Assembly: GCA_026874595.1 (NCBI GenBank)
Contig: CM049314.1
Location: forward strand, 58,578,300-58,642,299
Source: Sipunculus nudus
Taxonomy: Eukaryota > Annelida > Sipuncula > Golfingiida > Sipunculidae
Direction: 5' to 3'
DNA: 64,000 nt
Shown: one piece after another, positions 49,425 to 60,597 of the stretch
Position numbering within the stretch: position 1 is the stretch's first letter
How the letters are laid out: each line of letters begins with the position of its first letter
Program-made: the position numbers and the translations under genes
The notes under the pieces: generated by a model
The model's input: only the letters and a program-made list of their open reading frames with translations
The model's database searches: none
What the model was told of the DNA's origin: nothing

Positions 49425-50978
49425 GGACATGTGCAATTCTAGAAAAGTACTTGCTCATCCAACTTAAAAATAAACACGGCGTGTTAAGAGAACACTTACA
49501 AAGGACAGCGAACAGCATCCCTGAACCAGTGGTCATCTTTACAGCGTGCAGTTGTTGTCAGGCGGACTGCTGCTTTACACCGTGTATGAGATTTATAAAG
49601 TGAGAAAACACCTTGCCTTTTCTCACATTTTTTATGACTAAGATCCGGAAAGGCTTCATATCATATCGTGCAACTAGGGATATTGAGTGCATGTGGTTCT
49701 TACACACGGTCAAAATCAAATTTCCATTTACCAATAATCGTACAATAATTAAAGGATGTAGGCGTGGCCACAACAATTTACACCACTCAAAAATCACCCG
49801 ATGCACGGAACTTGCCTTTTCGCGGATACATTTCCTCCTGGACTCTGTCCCATGAGTAGTTTATTGTATATATCATTCTTGCCGTTATTCTAACAGACCA
49901 TGATGATTAAGTAATTACTAATTTGCTTCATGAGGAATCACATCCTTGTGAGAAACAATGTTCACTTGTTCCCGGTAATTTTTGTTTTGTTCTAAAAATC
50001 TCAGTATCTTTTGGGAGTGACACTACTACAATGGTCTCTGACGCACATGATAAATGTGAAGATTTCGTCTTTTTAATCGCTGTCTACCATTCTAACAGAC
50101 CACCCTTAGGTAAACTATCCAAATAAATGTCCTTTTAACCAGAGCCTACCCAAGGAGTATGTGGTCTTCATTTGCACAGAATAAAATTTTAGTTGCAGAA
50201 TCTGCTTACAATTGGCAACACGTAAGATATTGCAAGAAAAACAATTAAAACCAGGGCAGAACAATTCTTCAGTACTGATTTGACCCTTTTCCACATCCAG
50301 GACAAACTATGATTTTCTTTAGCACATGCACCACCGTTTCTTTAAACATTTCTTGGATGTCGTGTCAGCAGTTTCTGCATAATCCAACTACCAATAAAAC
50401 AAAGCGATAACAAAATCACGAATGGCAGGGAACGTAACCTGCGTGGCGGGGGCAATTAAAAGTTTAAATAAATTACAATCTCCGGTCAGTGTGTACTTTG
50501 GTTGAATGCTCCTATGCACGAGCTACAAATGCACCGGAAAACCCGTCGACCTAGACGATGAAATCGCTAAATGTATCTCAGTGTGTTATTTTATAAAGAG
50601 CAGATGTGCTTTGCGTTTTATTTTCCCGGAGATATGTAACGTACCAGACACTGGCTGGCACTAGAGGGAAGGTGACGCTCCTTTTTATCCCAGTAGGTCA
50701 AGATATGTGTCACTTTCATTGAGTTCACTTCGCGGAAGAGACGAAGGTCTTGAAGGTTGACTCAAAGGAAAGGTCTCCGTCTTGAAACGTGACCACTATG
50801 AAGCTTGTGTTATTTTGTTTACAGTTAAAATTTGGAAGATTGAATAAAAAAAAACTGTCGATTGTTTATTCAAATAGAGCGTATATTTTGTTAAAGGAAC
50901 CATAAAACAGAGCTTACATTTATGACATATTAAGTATCTGGTGTTAGTATATACACATCACAACCTTTCATGTTTTTT

Positions 50979-51009
<31 letters not shown>

Positions 51010-51150
51010 GGGGTCATTTTTATCAGATGTCTTGCGGGTGGGCTTTCCGCTTTAATCCTTAGGGAATAACCATCGGTTACAATTTGTTTTATTTTTTCTT
51101 ACAAACCTCAAATACGGATGAAGTGACATATTTGTACCTTATATTTATTG
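49425..51150 (+). repeat. Segmental duplication, copy B, part 2
   Basis: Matches 2,010-3,725 throughout, including CCCGGTAATTTTTGTTTTGTT, GACACTGGCTGGCACTAGAG and TATACACATCACAACC. A run of T then about 24 G at 50,972-51,013 replaces a short TTTTTGGGGG in copy A. Confidence 0.9.
50005..50109 (+). CDS. Possible exon in duplicon B, unidentified
   Basis: An acceptor-like AAAAATCTCAG and a donor GTAAAC bound 105 bases that are open in one frame, encoding SFGSDTTTMVSDAHDK and, further on, VYHSNRPPL. Both ends have the same phase, as in a modular exon. The copy A counterpart is frameshifted and lacks the donor. There is no recognised domain and no further exons were found, so this may be chance. 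Confidence 0.25.
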
Positions 51151-52469
51151 TTTGCCGGAAATCTTCGATTTCGGCAAGTTGGTTGGTCAGTCGCGTATGT
51201 CTGTCTGTCTGTTTGTTGCTTGCCGGAATCAAAGATTCGGCAAGCATGTTGATCACCTGCGTATGTTTGTTGCTTGCCGGAAATCTTCGATTTTCGCAAG
51301 CTGGTTGGTCAGTCGCGGATGTCTGTCTGTTTGTCTGTCATCTCTCTACAGGTCTCAATTTTGCACCAATCACTTTCAAACTTACACACTTTATAGATAA
51401 TCAAAAATGCAAGAAGCCTATTGTTTTTGGTCAACATTGCTCTAAGGTCAAGGGTCAAGGTCACGACAGGTATGGTTAACGGTTTTTGCACTATAACTTC
51501 GCCATAATTAGGCTTATCCACTTCTGCAATAGTTCATTTTTTTTCGTCATCACCTGGCCTTTCTTTTGACATGTAGCTTACTTAAATTTGCTGTTACCAT
51601 GGTTACGCAATTTTGGGGAGAAATCATGGAATTTCGTGATATTTTTCAAATTTGCAGCAATCGTACTGATTCTGAGATATTTTATGTAACACAAGAATAT
51701 CTCGAAATTGTTTTTTCAGATTTTTGAAAAGGCCGCCAGGGGGCGTTGCAGATGAAAAAACATGAAATTTTTTTTTGGTGCTATACCTCCAGAACTATTA
51801 AACATTGGGCCATTTCCATCACAGCACCTTCTACTGGGGTCCATGGGCTTATTTTTGCGCATAGGTGCCAAAGTGCGCTATTGCCAGATTTCTCTATTTT
51901 CGGGGTAAAACTTTTGAATTTTGAAAATATGCAGTTTTCAGCTTCTAACTCTGTCTAGTTTTTATGGTGAGTTCTCGGTGATCCAATCAAAAATCTTGCA
52001 AAATCTCGCACCGTTTCTCGTCAAACGAGAGTCTTCGATATTTCATTAAATATGACCTACAGGTTGCATTTTTTTAACAATGGCTTTGAAATTGATATAT
52101 TTTGTGTTATTTATAAATATCTCGAAATCAGTTTTCATTTTTTGGAAATAGCCACCAGGGGGCGTGGTACCTGAAACACTGTAACATATCATTTTTCTGC
52201 AATATCTAAAAAAATTTTAAATATGGCACAATTTTTATCGTTGTATTTTAAACTAGGAACATTGGCTTATTCCTCCGCACATGTAGCTTTGTGCTGCCGT
52301 TACCATGGTTACCAAATTTGTGGGTTAAACTTGACGATCTGAAAATATGCAGTTTTTGGCTTCTATCTCGGTTAATATTTATGTTTCAAGGGTCTAGTTT
52401 TTTGCATAAGGCTGCTTCCCCTTGGTTCTAAGTCATTCAATTGCAAGTCTCGTCAAATTTCGCTCGGTT

Positions 52470-53550
52470 TATCGTCAAACGAGAAAAAACGAGATTTCAC
52501 GGAAATGCTTATAACTCGGCGACTTTTACAGCTACACAGGTCTAGTTTTCGGCATTTCAAAACATATGACCAGCTTGACACGCCAGAAAAGAAATCAGGC
52601 CGAATCTCGCACCATATCTCGTCAAGCGAGAAAAAAACAAGATATCATGGAAATGCTTATAACTAGGCGACTTTTACAGCTACTCAGGTCTAGTTTTTGG
52701 CATTTGGTAACATTTGGCCAACTTGACATAGTAAAACTGCGATACTTGGTGAAATCTCGCACTATATCTGGTCAAATGTGGAAAAACGAGATTTCACAGA
52801 AATGCATATAAGTCGGCGACTTTCACGGCTAGACAGGTCTAGTTTTTGGCATTCATTAACATTTGGACGGCTTGACATGACAAACCTGCAAGACTGGCCA
52901 AATCTCGCACCATATCTCGTCAAACGATAAAAAAGGAGATTTCACAGAAATGCTAATAACTCGGCGACTTTTACAGCTAGACAGATGTAGTTTTCGCCAT
53001 TTCATAACATTTAGAGAGTTTGATATGACAAATCTACAAGACTGGCCAAATCCTGCACCATATCTCGTCAAACGAGAAAACACGAGAGTACACGGAAATG
53101 CTCATAACTCGGCGACTTTTACAGCTAGACGGATCTAGTTTTCGCCATTTCGTAACGTTTAGCCGTCTTGACATAATAAAACTGCTCGTCTTGCCAAATC
53201 TCGTACTATATCTCGTCAAGCGAGAAAAAAACATGATTTCACGTAAATGCTGATAACACGGCGACTTTTGCAGCTAGACAGGTCTAGTTTCCGGCATTTT
53301 GTAATATTTGACAAACCTGACATGAAAAAACTGGAAATCTCGCCAAAGCTCGCACCATTTCCCGTCAAACGAGAAAACACGAGATTTCATGCAAATGCTT
53401 ATAACTCAGCGGCTTTTATAGCTAGACAGGTCTAGTTTTCGGCATTTCATATCATTTGGCCAGCTTGACATGACAAACCTGAAAACGTCTCACTGCTTCT
53501 TGTCAAACGAGATTAACGGGATTTCATGAAAAAATGTTGAACTTGGTCCC
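52470..53550 (+). repeat. ~148-bp tandem subrepeat, about seven copies
   Basis: The phrase ACTCGGCGACTTTTACAGCTA recurs about every 148 bases (near 52,513, 52,661, 52,810, 52,960, 53,107, 53,257 and 53,404). Each copy includes GGTCTAGTTTTCGGCATTT and a CTCGTCAAACGAG hairpin. Located in the first higher-order unit. Confidence 0.9.
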
Positions 53551-53907
53551 TTTTACACTAGAAAGATATGCAGCTGTTAAAGGTCAGCATGCATAAATAA
53601 ACATATTATCCGTTTCTGCTGCCCCCACAATGTTTCTCATTCATATATGTTTCTACATGCACTCTCTGTCTATCTGTGTGTATCATTTCCATTTCCGGCA
53701 AGCGCGTGACCTCTGGTCAACCTGTTGCTTGCCGGAATCAAAGATTTCGGCAAGCATATTGGTCAGTTGCGTATGTCTGTTTGTCTGTTTGTCTGTCTGT
53801 TTGTTTGTCTGCACTCTCCTGGCCACAATTTTGCCACAATCACCTTGAAACTTTCAGAGATGATGGAGAATTAAATTTCTAGGTGCCCTATTGTTTTTGG
53901 TCAAAAT

Positions 53908-53933
53908 AGGTCAAAGGTCAAGGTCAAGGTCAT
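53908..53933 (+). promoter_or_regulatory. AGGTCA direct-repeat cluster (nuclear-receptor-like)
   Basis: AGGTCAAAGGTCAAGGTCA followed by another AAGGTCA: a DR1-spaced pair and TCAAGGTCA extended half-sites. Counterparts are at about 51,440-51,467, 56,519-56,540 (degenerate) and 59,449-59,474. Function is inferred from the motif. Confidence 0.35.
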
Positions 53934-54339
53934 CAAAACTTCTCAAAACAGTTTTTTCTTCATATCTTTGTGACTAATAGTCGTATCTACTTCAACAATA
54001 GCTCATTTTAATCGTCATTCCAAGGCCTGTCATCTGGTGTGTAGCTGACTCAAATTTGCCGTAACCATGGTTACAAATTTTGGGGGAAAAGTCATGATAT
54101 TCGAAATTAAGGGGCCTTATTTTTCTAACTTTGTCAGTTTTAAAGCTAGAGAGACCTAGTTTATTGCATCAGGTAGCATTCAACTAGTACTACAAGATTT
54201 TATTACAAGTCTTGCAGTATCTCGTAAAATATCTCGTGAATAGAGATATTTCGAGATTTCATTCATCTTGCGCCAAAGGCCACATTATTGCAGGAATCTT
54301 TTTGAAACTGACATATCATAAGTCCTACACTAGTATCTC

Positions 54340-56160
54340 GAAATTGTTTTTTCATTTTTTGAATATGGCTGCTAGGGGGCGCTGTACACGAGCCTCACAC
54401 ATATATCATTACATTGGCCATATCTCTAAAACCCAAAGCCTTAATTACATAAACTATAGTTTATTTTTTTTTCTCTGAGTCTTCTCCATAAACTGATAAT
54501 GTCATCTGGTCTCAATCTTGTGTCACTTTGTCAGTGTGTCTGTCTGTTTCTCAGTTGTCCTGAAATTCGCCTGCTTGCTGGTTCTTGCGTCTAACAATAG
54601 CATTCTACAGGCCACAGTTTTTAAAGAAGCATTTGTAAATTGATGCATATTATATTTTACAGAAATATCTCAAAACTTATTTTTCATTTTCCAGATATGG
54701 CCGCTAGGTGGCGCTGCACATGACCCTCGCACACATATCATTATATTGACCATATCTCTAAAACCCAAAGCCTCAATTACAGAAACTATGGCTTATTTTC
54801 TTTCCCTGAGTCTTCTCCATGATCTAGTAATGTCATTTGGTCTCAATCTTGTGTCATTTTGTCAGTGTGTCTGTCTGTTTCTCAGTTGTCCTCAAATTCG
54901 CCTGCTTGCTGGTTCTTGCGTCTCACAATAGCATTCTACAGGCCACAGTTTTTAAAGAAGCATTTGAAAACTGATGCATATTATGTTTTACAGAAATATC
55001 TCAAAACATATTTTTCATTTTCTGGATATGGCCGCTAGGTGGCGCTGCACATGACCCTCACACACATATCATTATATTGACCATATCTCTAAAACCCAAA
55101 GCCTCAATTACAGAAACTATGGCTTATTTTCTTTCCCCGAGTCCACTCCATGATTTAGTAATGTCATCTGGTCTCAATCTTGTGTCACTTTGTCAGTGTG
55201 TCCGTCTGTTTGTCAGTTGTCCTCAAATTCGCCTGCTTGCTCTTGCGTCTCTCATATAGCATTCTACAGGCCGCAGTTTTGAAAGAATCCTTTTGTTATT
55301 ATTACATCTTAATTCTTACACTAATATCTCGAAACTAATTTTTCATTTTCCGGATATGGCCGCTAGGGGGCGCTGATCTCAAACCTCTCCCAACATATCA
55401 TGCTTTGGCAATATCTCCAAAACTTTAAACCTCAGTTACATAAACTGTAGCTTTTTTTCTTCCTTTGAGTCTTCTCCATAACCTGGAGTAGTCATCTGGA
55501 CTCAATCTTGAGTCACTTTGTCAGTGTGTCCGTCTGTTTGTCAGTTGTGCTTATATTCGCCTGCTTGCTGGTTCTTGCGTCTCACATATAGCATTCTATA
55601 GGCCACAGTTTTGACGGAATCCTTTTGAAACTATTACATCTTATGTCTTACACTAATATCTAGAAATAACTTTTTCATTATCGGGATATGGCCACTAGTG
55701 GGCGCTGCACACGACCCTCACACACATACCATTGTATTGGCCATATCTCTACACCCAAAGCCTCAGTTACATAAACTATAGCTTATTTTCTTCCTTTGAG
55801 TCTTCTCCAAAACCTGATTAAGGCATCTGGTTTCAATCTTCTGTCACTTTGTCAGTGTGTCCATCTGTTTGTCCGTTATCCTCAAAGTCGCCTGCTTGCT
55901 GGTTCTTACGCCTTACATATAGCATTCTACAGGCCACAGCTTTGACGGAATCCTTTTGAAACTGGGACATCTCATGTCATACACTAATAATACGAAACGC
56001 ATTTGTCGTCTTCGGAATATGTCCGCCAGAGGGCGCTACAGTCGAGCCTCCCAAGTATATCATTAATTCGCCATACCTCCAAAACTAAAAATCTAAATTA
56101 CATAAATCATAACTCATTTTTCTTCCTTTGAATCTTCTCCATAACTAGATTAAGTCATCT
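54340..56160 (+). repeat. ~330-bp tandem subrepeat, six copies
   Basis: GGCCGCTAGGTGGCGCTGCA and variants recur near 54,368, 54,700, 55,031, 55,360, 55,692 and 56,023. Each is followed by CACACATATCATTATATTG, CATATCTCTAAAACCCAAAG, a GTCACTTTGTCAGTGTGTC segment and CGCCTGCTTGCTGGTTCTTG. Two more copies are in the fourth unit (59,912 and 60,243). Confidence 0.92.
54701..54718 (+). promoter_or_regulatory. CTCF-like core motif, representative of ~15 in the array
   Basis: CCGCTAGGTGGCGCTGCA closely resembles the bilaterian CTCF core (CC-N-S-Y-AG-R-K-GGCGC). Other same-strand matches start near 51,733, 52,152, 54,368, 55,032, 55,360, 55,692, 56,023, 56,970, 58,154, 58,361 (shortened), 58,573, 59,161, 59,912 and 60,243. 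Binding is an inference from the motif only. Confidence 0.45.
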
Positions 56161-57116
56161 GGTGTCAATCTTGTCTCACAAAGTCAGTATGTCTGTCTGT
56201 TCGTCTTTTGTTGTCAGCTTTGTCTGCTTGCCTGTTCTTTTGTCTCATATGTCATTCTACGGGCCACATATTCTCAGCAATATCCCTGAGAGTCATTCCA
56301 TTAATAGAAAACCGACAATATGTTCTGTCTGTCCGTCTGTGTTTCACTTCCGATTTCCGGCAAGCGTTCTACCTATGGTCGTCTAGTTTGTTTGTTTGTC
56401 TGTCTGTCTGTATGTCCCCGCTCTACAGGCCACAATTTTGCACCAATCGTCCAGAAACTTATAGATAGAGTGTATAATCGGTTCTTCTCGGAGCCTATTG
56501 TTTTTGGCCATGGTCGGTTCAAGGTCAAGGCCAGTGTCACCGAAAAACCTTAAAACGGTTTTTCCTTCATATCTGTGTCAATAATTATCGTAGCGGCTTA
56601 ATCTTTAGCTCATTTTATTCCTCATTTTGTTGCCTTTTCACATGCCAGCAAATTGTCCCGATCAATGATTACCATGGTAACGTATTTTGGGGGAAAACGT
56701 CACAAAATTTGAATTTTTTTTTCTAATTTTTCCATTTTTGGAGCTAGAGACGTCTGGTTTTTTTGCATTAGGAAGTTTTCAATCAGGTGTTCATCATAAT
56801 GTACCAAGTCTCGTAGAATCTCGTGCCATTACTCGTCAAACGAGATTTTTCGAGATTTCATTAAATATGACCTTGAGGTCGCAATTTTTTTAACTATGGC
56901 TTTGAAAATGACATATTTTGTGTTATTTATAAATATCTCGAAATCAATTTTTCTTTTCTTTGGAAATAGCCACTAGGGGGCGTGGTACCTGAAACACTGT
57001 AACATATTATTTTTCTGCAATATCTAAAAAAATATTAAAGGTGACACAATGTTTATTGTCTTATCTGAAACTAGGATCATTGGCTTATTCCTGCGTACAT
57101 GTAGCTTTGTGCTGCT

Positions 57117-57130
57117 GTTACCATGGTAAC
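57117..57130. promoter_or_regulatory. X-box-like palindrome, representative of six
   Basis: GTTACCATGGTAAC is a perfect palindrome matching the RFX X-box consensus. Related copies are at 51,593, 52,299, 54,061 (GTAACCATGGTTAC), 56,668 and 59,602. Function is inferred from the motif. Confidence 0.4.
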
Positions 57131-58079
57131 CAAATTTTGGGGTAAAACTTAACAATCTGAAAATAATTAGTTTTTTTGCTTCTATCTCTGTTGATATTTA
57201 TACTACAAGGGTCTAGTTTTCTGCATGAGGTAGCATTCCTTTGGCTCTAATCCAGTCAATTGGAAGTCTCGTAGAATCTCGATCTGTATTTCCGTCAAAC
57301 GAGAAATTACGAGATTTCGCAGAAATGCTGATAACTCGATCACGTTTTAGGTTAAAGAGTATACGGTTTCAGCCTCTGGTAGCCTTTCGGAAGCTTAACA
57401 TGATCAAACTGCAAATCTCGCCAAATCTCGCATCATCTCCCGCCAAACGAGAATATTCGATATTTTTAACAAAATATTCAACAAATGTCTATATCTCTTT
57501 CAATTTTATGCTAGAGATTTCATTTTTCTACTGTTCAACAATCATTAGATTAGTGTTAAGTGATATAAGTGAATATCTCGTTATATCTCGCACCATTTGT
57601 CGTCAAACGAGAACAGTGGACCATTTAAACAAATGCCTATTATGCTGTCATTTTATCCCCTACAGACATATAGTTTTCGGCATTTGACAGCGTCTGACAC
57701 TCTCATTCACATCATGTGATTTTATTGCAATTCTCGTCAAATCTTGCCTCGTTTTTCATCAAATGATGAAAATACATCCAATTGCCGTGAGCACAAGTGG
57801 CTTCAGGGTTGACTGGTAAGTGCCGGCAAGGCTATTACAGTTGCATGTTGGCGTCCGCGGTCATGCATGAATCTCACAAAGCAGCATTGAATAGAGGACA
57901 AAAGCCGCTAAATGTGGAGTGAACACACCTGTGATTTTTATTGTGTCCTCTTGTGCGGCCACTTGTGTTGCCAGGAACCACTGGCAAATCTTTGAAACCA
58001 GGGACGGATCCCCGATTTTGTAGTTGGGTGTGTCAAAATATGGGCTGATCCCTGGTTTAGCAGTTGGGGGCAGGAGTAA

Positions 58080-59230
58080 AATTTTAATTATACATCAAAT
58101 ATATATATTAAAATAAAATATCTGGAAACTTTTTTTTTCCTTTTAGAAAATAGCCCCCAGATGGCGCTGCAGCAATCATTAATGTGCCATATCTCCAAAA
58201 CTATAGACAGTGTCACAACATTGATTGCAGCTTCTGAAACTAGATTTAGAGCGTTTAACCTCGTTGGGACTCTGTCGTATTCCGCGGGGGTTAAATTTTA
58301 ATTATACATAAAATATATATTATTAAAAATAAAATATCTCGAAACTATTTTTTTTCCTTTCAGATGGCGCTGCAGTAATCATTATTGTGCCATATCTCCA
58401 AAACTATTGACGGTGTCACAACATTGATTGCAGCTTCTGAACCTAGATTTATACGTTTTCCTCGTGGGGACATTGTCATATTCAGCAGAAGTTTAAATTT
58501 AATTATACATCAAATATTTATTATAAAAAAATAAAATATCTCGAAACTTATTTTTTGTCCTTTTAATAATAGCCCCCAGATGGCGCTGCAGCAATCATTA
58601 TTTAGCCATATCTATAAAACTATAGATAGTGTCACAACATTGATTTCAGCATCTGAAACTAGATGGGTTTATCCTCGTGAAGACTCTGTCATATTATTCC
58701 GTTACCTTCGGGGCCTAATATAGGTTACAATTAAATTCTTCTTTTTCCTGAAATTCAAAATATGAAGATTTATTCTAATTGACTGACGCTTATTTTATTT
58801 ATGCTTTCCATTCTCCATGACAGGAGTACATTGCCTACACATGGAGTTATTTTCCGTCTGTCTGTCTACTCATTTGTGGCTATTGAAAATCAGCGAAATC
58901 ACATAAAAATGTGCTTCCATTTTAACCATGATAGCGGTTGTTCATTTGATCAGATCCAAACGTTCCCTGTCTGTCTGCCTAGTAACTGTCCGTCTGTTTT
59001 GCTGTCTTATTTCCGGCCATTTCCGGAACTAGATTTAATGCATTTAACCTCGTGGGGACTCTGTCGTATTCTGCGGGGGTTAAATTTTAATTATACATCA
59101 AATATATATAATAAAAAAATAAAATATCTCGAAACTTATTTTTTGTCCTTTTAGAAATAGCCGCCAGATGGCGCTGCAGCATTCATCATTGTGCCATATC
59201 TCCAAAACAATAGACAGTGTAATACGTTCC
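58080..59230 (+). repeat. ~205-bp subrepeat with CCAGATGGCGCTGCAG
   Basis: Copies near 58,154, 58,361, 58,573 and 59,161 share AATATCTCGAAACT, CCCCCAGATGGCGCTGCAG, CATATCTCCAAAACTA and a TAATTATACATCAAATAT segment. The last copy is displaced by inserted leader-like sequence at about 58,760-59,030. Confidence 0.8.
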
Positions 59231-60597
59231 CTGTCTGTCTGCCTAGTAACTGTCTGTCTGATTCGCTGTCTTATTACCGGCCATTTCCAGCAAGCGTTCG
59301 ACCTCTGGTCGTCTAGTTTGTTTGTTTGTTTGTTTATTTGTTTGTCTGTGGACTCTCTACAGGCCACAATTTTACAGGAATTGCTTTCAAACTCACACAG
59401 CTGGTCAATAATCAAAATTTCAGGAAGCCTATTGTTTTTGGGCACAATAGGTCAAAGGTCAAGGTCAAGGTCATCAAAAGTATACAAAACGGTTTTTTCT
59501 TCATATCTTTGTTACTATTAGTGGTATCTTCTTCAAACATAGCTCATTTTAAACGTCATTCCAAGGCCTTTCTTCAAGTGTGTAGCTCTTTCAAATTTGC
59601 CGTAACCATGGTTACGCATTTTTTAGGGAAAAAGTCATGATATTCTGAAATAAGGGGTCTTATTTTTCTAACTTTGTCATTTTTAAAGCTAGAGAGGTGT
59701 AGTTTTTTGCATCAGGTAGCATTTAACAAGTACTGCAAGATTTTATTAAGAGTCCCGCGATATCTCGTATAATATCTCGTCAAACGAGATATTTCGAGAT
59801 TTCAGTAATCTTGCCCTGGAGGTCACAGTTTTGCAGGAATCTTTTTGAAACTTTCATATCGTAAGTCCTACACTATTATCTCGAAATCGTTTTTCCATTT
59901 TTTGAATGCAGCCACTAGGTGGCGCTGTATGCAAACCTCCCCAACTTATCATGTTTTGGCCATATCTCCAAAACTGTGAGCCTCAATTACATAAACCATA
60001 GCTTATTTTCTTCCTCTGAGTCTTTTCAAAATTCTGGTGGAGTCATTTTGACATAATCTTGAGTCACTTTGTCAGTGTGTCCGTCTGTTTCTCAGTTGTC
60101 CTCAAATCCGCCTGCTTACCGGTTCTTGCGTCTCACATATAGCATTCTACAGGCCACAGTTTTAAAAGATTCCTTTTAAAACTATTACATCTTATGTCTT
60201 ACACTAATATCTCGAAACAAATTTTTCATTTTCCAGAATTGGCCGCTAGGCGGCGGTGCACTCAAACTTGCACAATATATCATTTTTTGGCCATATCTCC
60301 AAAACTATAAACCTCATTTACATAAACTATAGCTTATTATCTTCCTCTGAGGTTTCTCCATCACATGATTAAGTCAACTGGTCTCAATCTTGGGTCAGTT
60401 TGTCAGTATGTTTGTCAGTTGTCCTCAAGGTGATCAAAACATATCAACATTTATTTTCTTCAGAACTTTGTTAATATTGATCCTATCTTTACAAACTAGG
60501 GATTATTTTCTTTCACTTTGACATTGATCGTTTATCTGACTAACTTTACGTCATTTCCGGCAAGCGCGTGACCTCTGGTCATCTAGTTTTTTTTTTT

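Larger units (their letters stand above)
51150..60597 (+). repeat. 9.4-kb higher-order repeat array inserted in duplicon B
   Basis: Copy A runs straight from CTTATATTCATTTTTG to ACCTTGACCTGATACC. In copy B the same two flanks are separated by this block. It consists of four related units beginning near 51,323, 53,780, 56,390 and 59,310. Each has a (TGTC/TTTG)n leader, CTCTACAGGCCACAATTTTG, CCTATTGTTTTTGG, an AGGTCAAGGTCA cluster, TTTTTCTTCATATCT and a GTTACCATGGTTAC-type palindrome, followed by subrepeats. Most units end with TTCCGGCAAGCG. The ends of the block carry inverted TTGCCGGAAAT. No protein-coding capacity was found. Confidence 0.88.

Noticed and set aside
51084-51479. 131-codon frame and similar Ser/Cys/Leu-Ser-Val-Cys-rich frames at 53.6, 56.2 and 59.2 kb
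   Set aside because: They come from the (TCTG)n/(TTTG)n leader of the array units, which reads as VCLSVCLS in several frames.
52470-53550. CRISPR-like array
   Set aside because: Whole ~148-bp units are repeated, with no alternation of constant repeats and unique spacers, and the context is eukaryotic.
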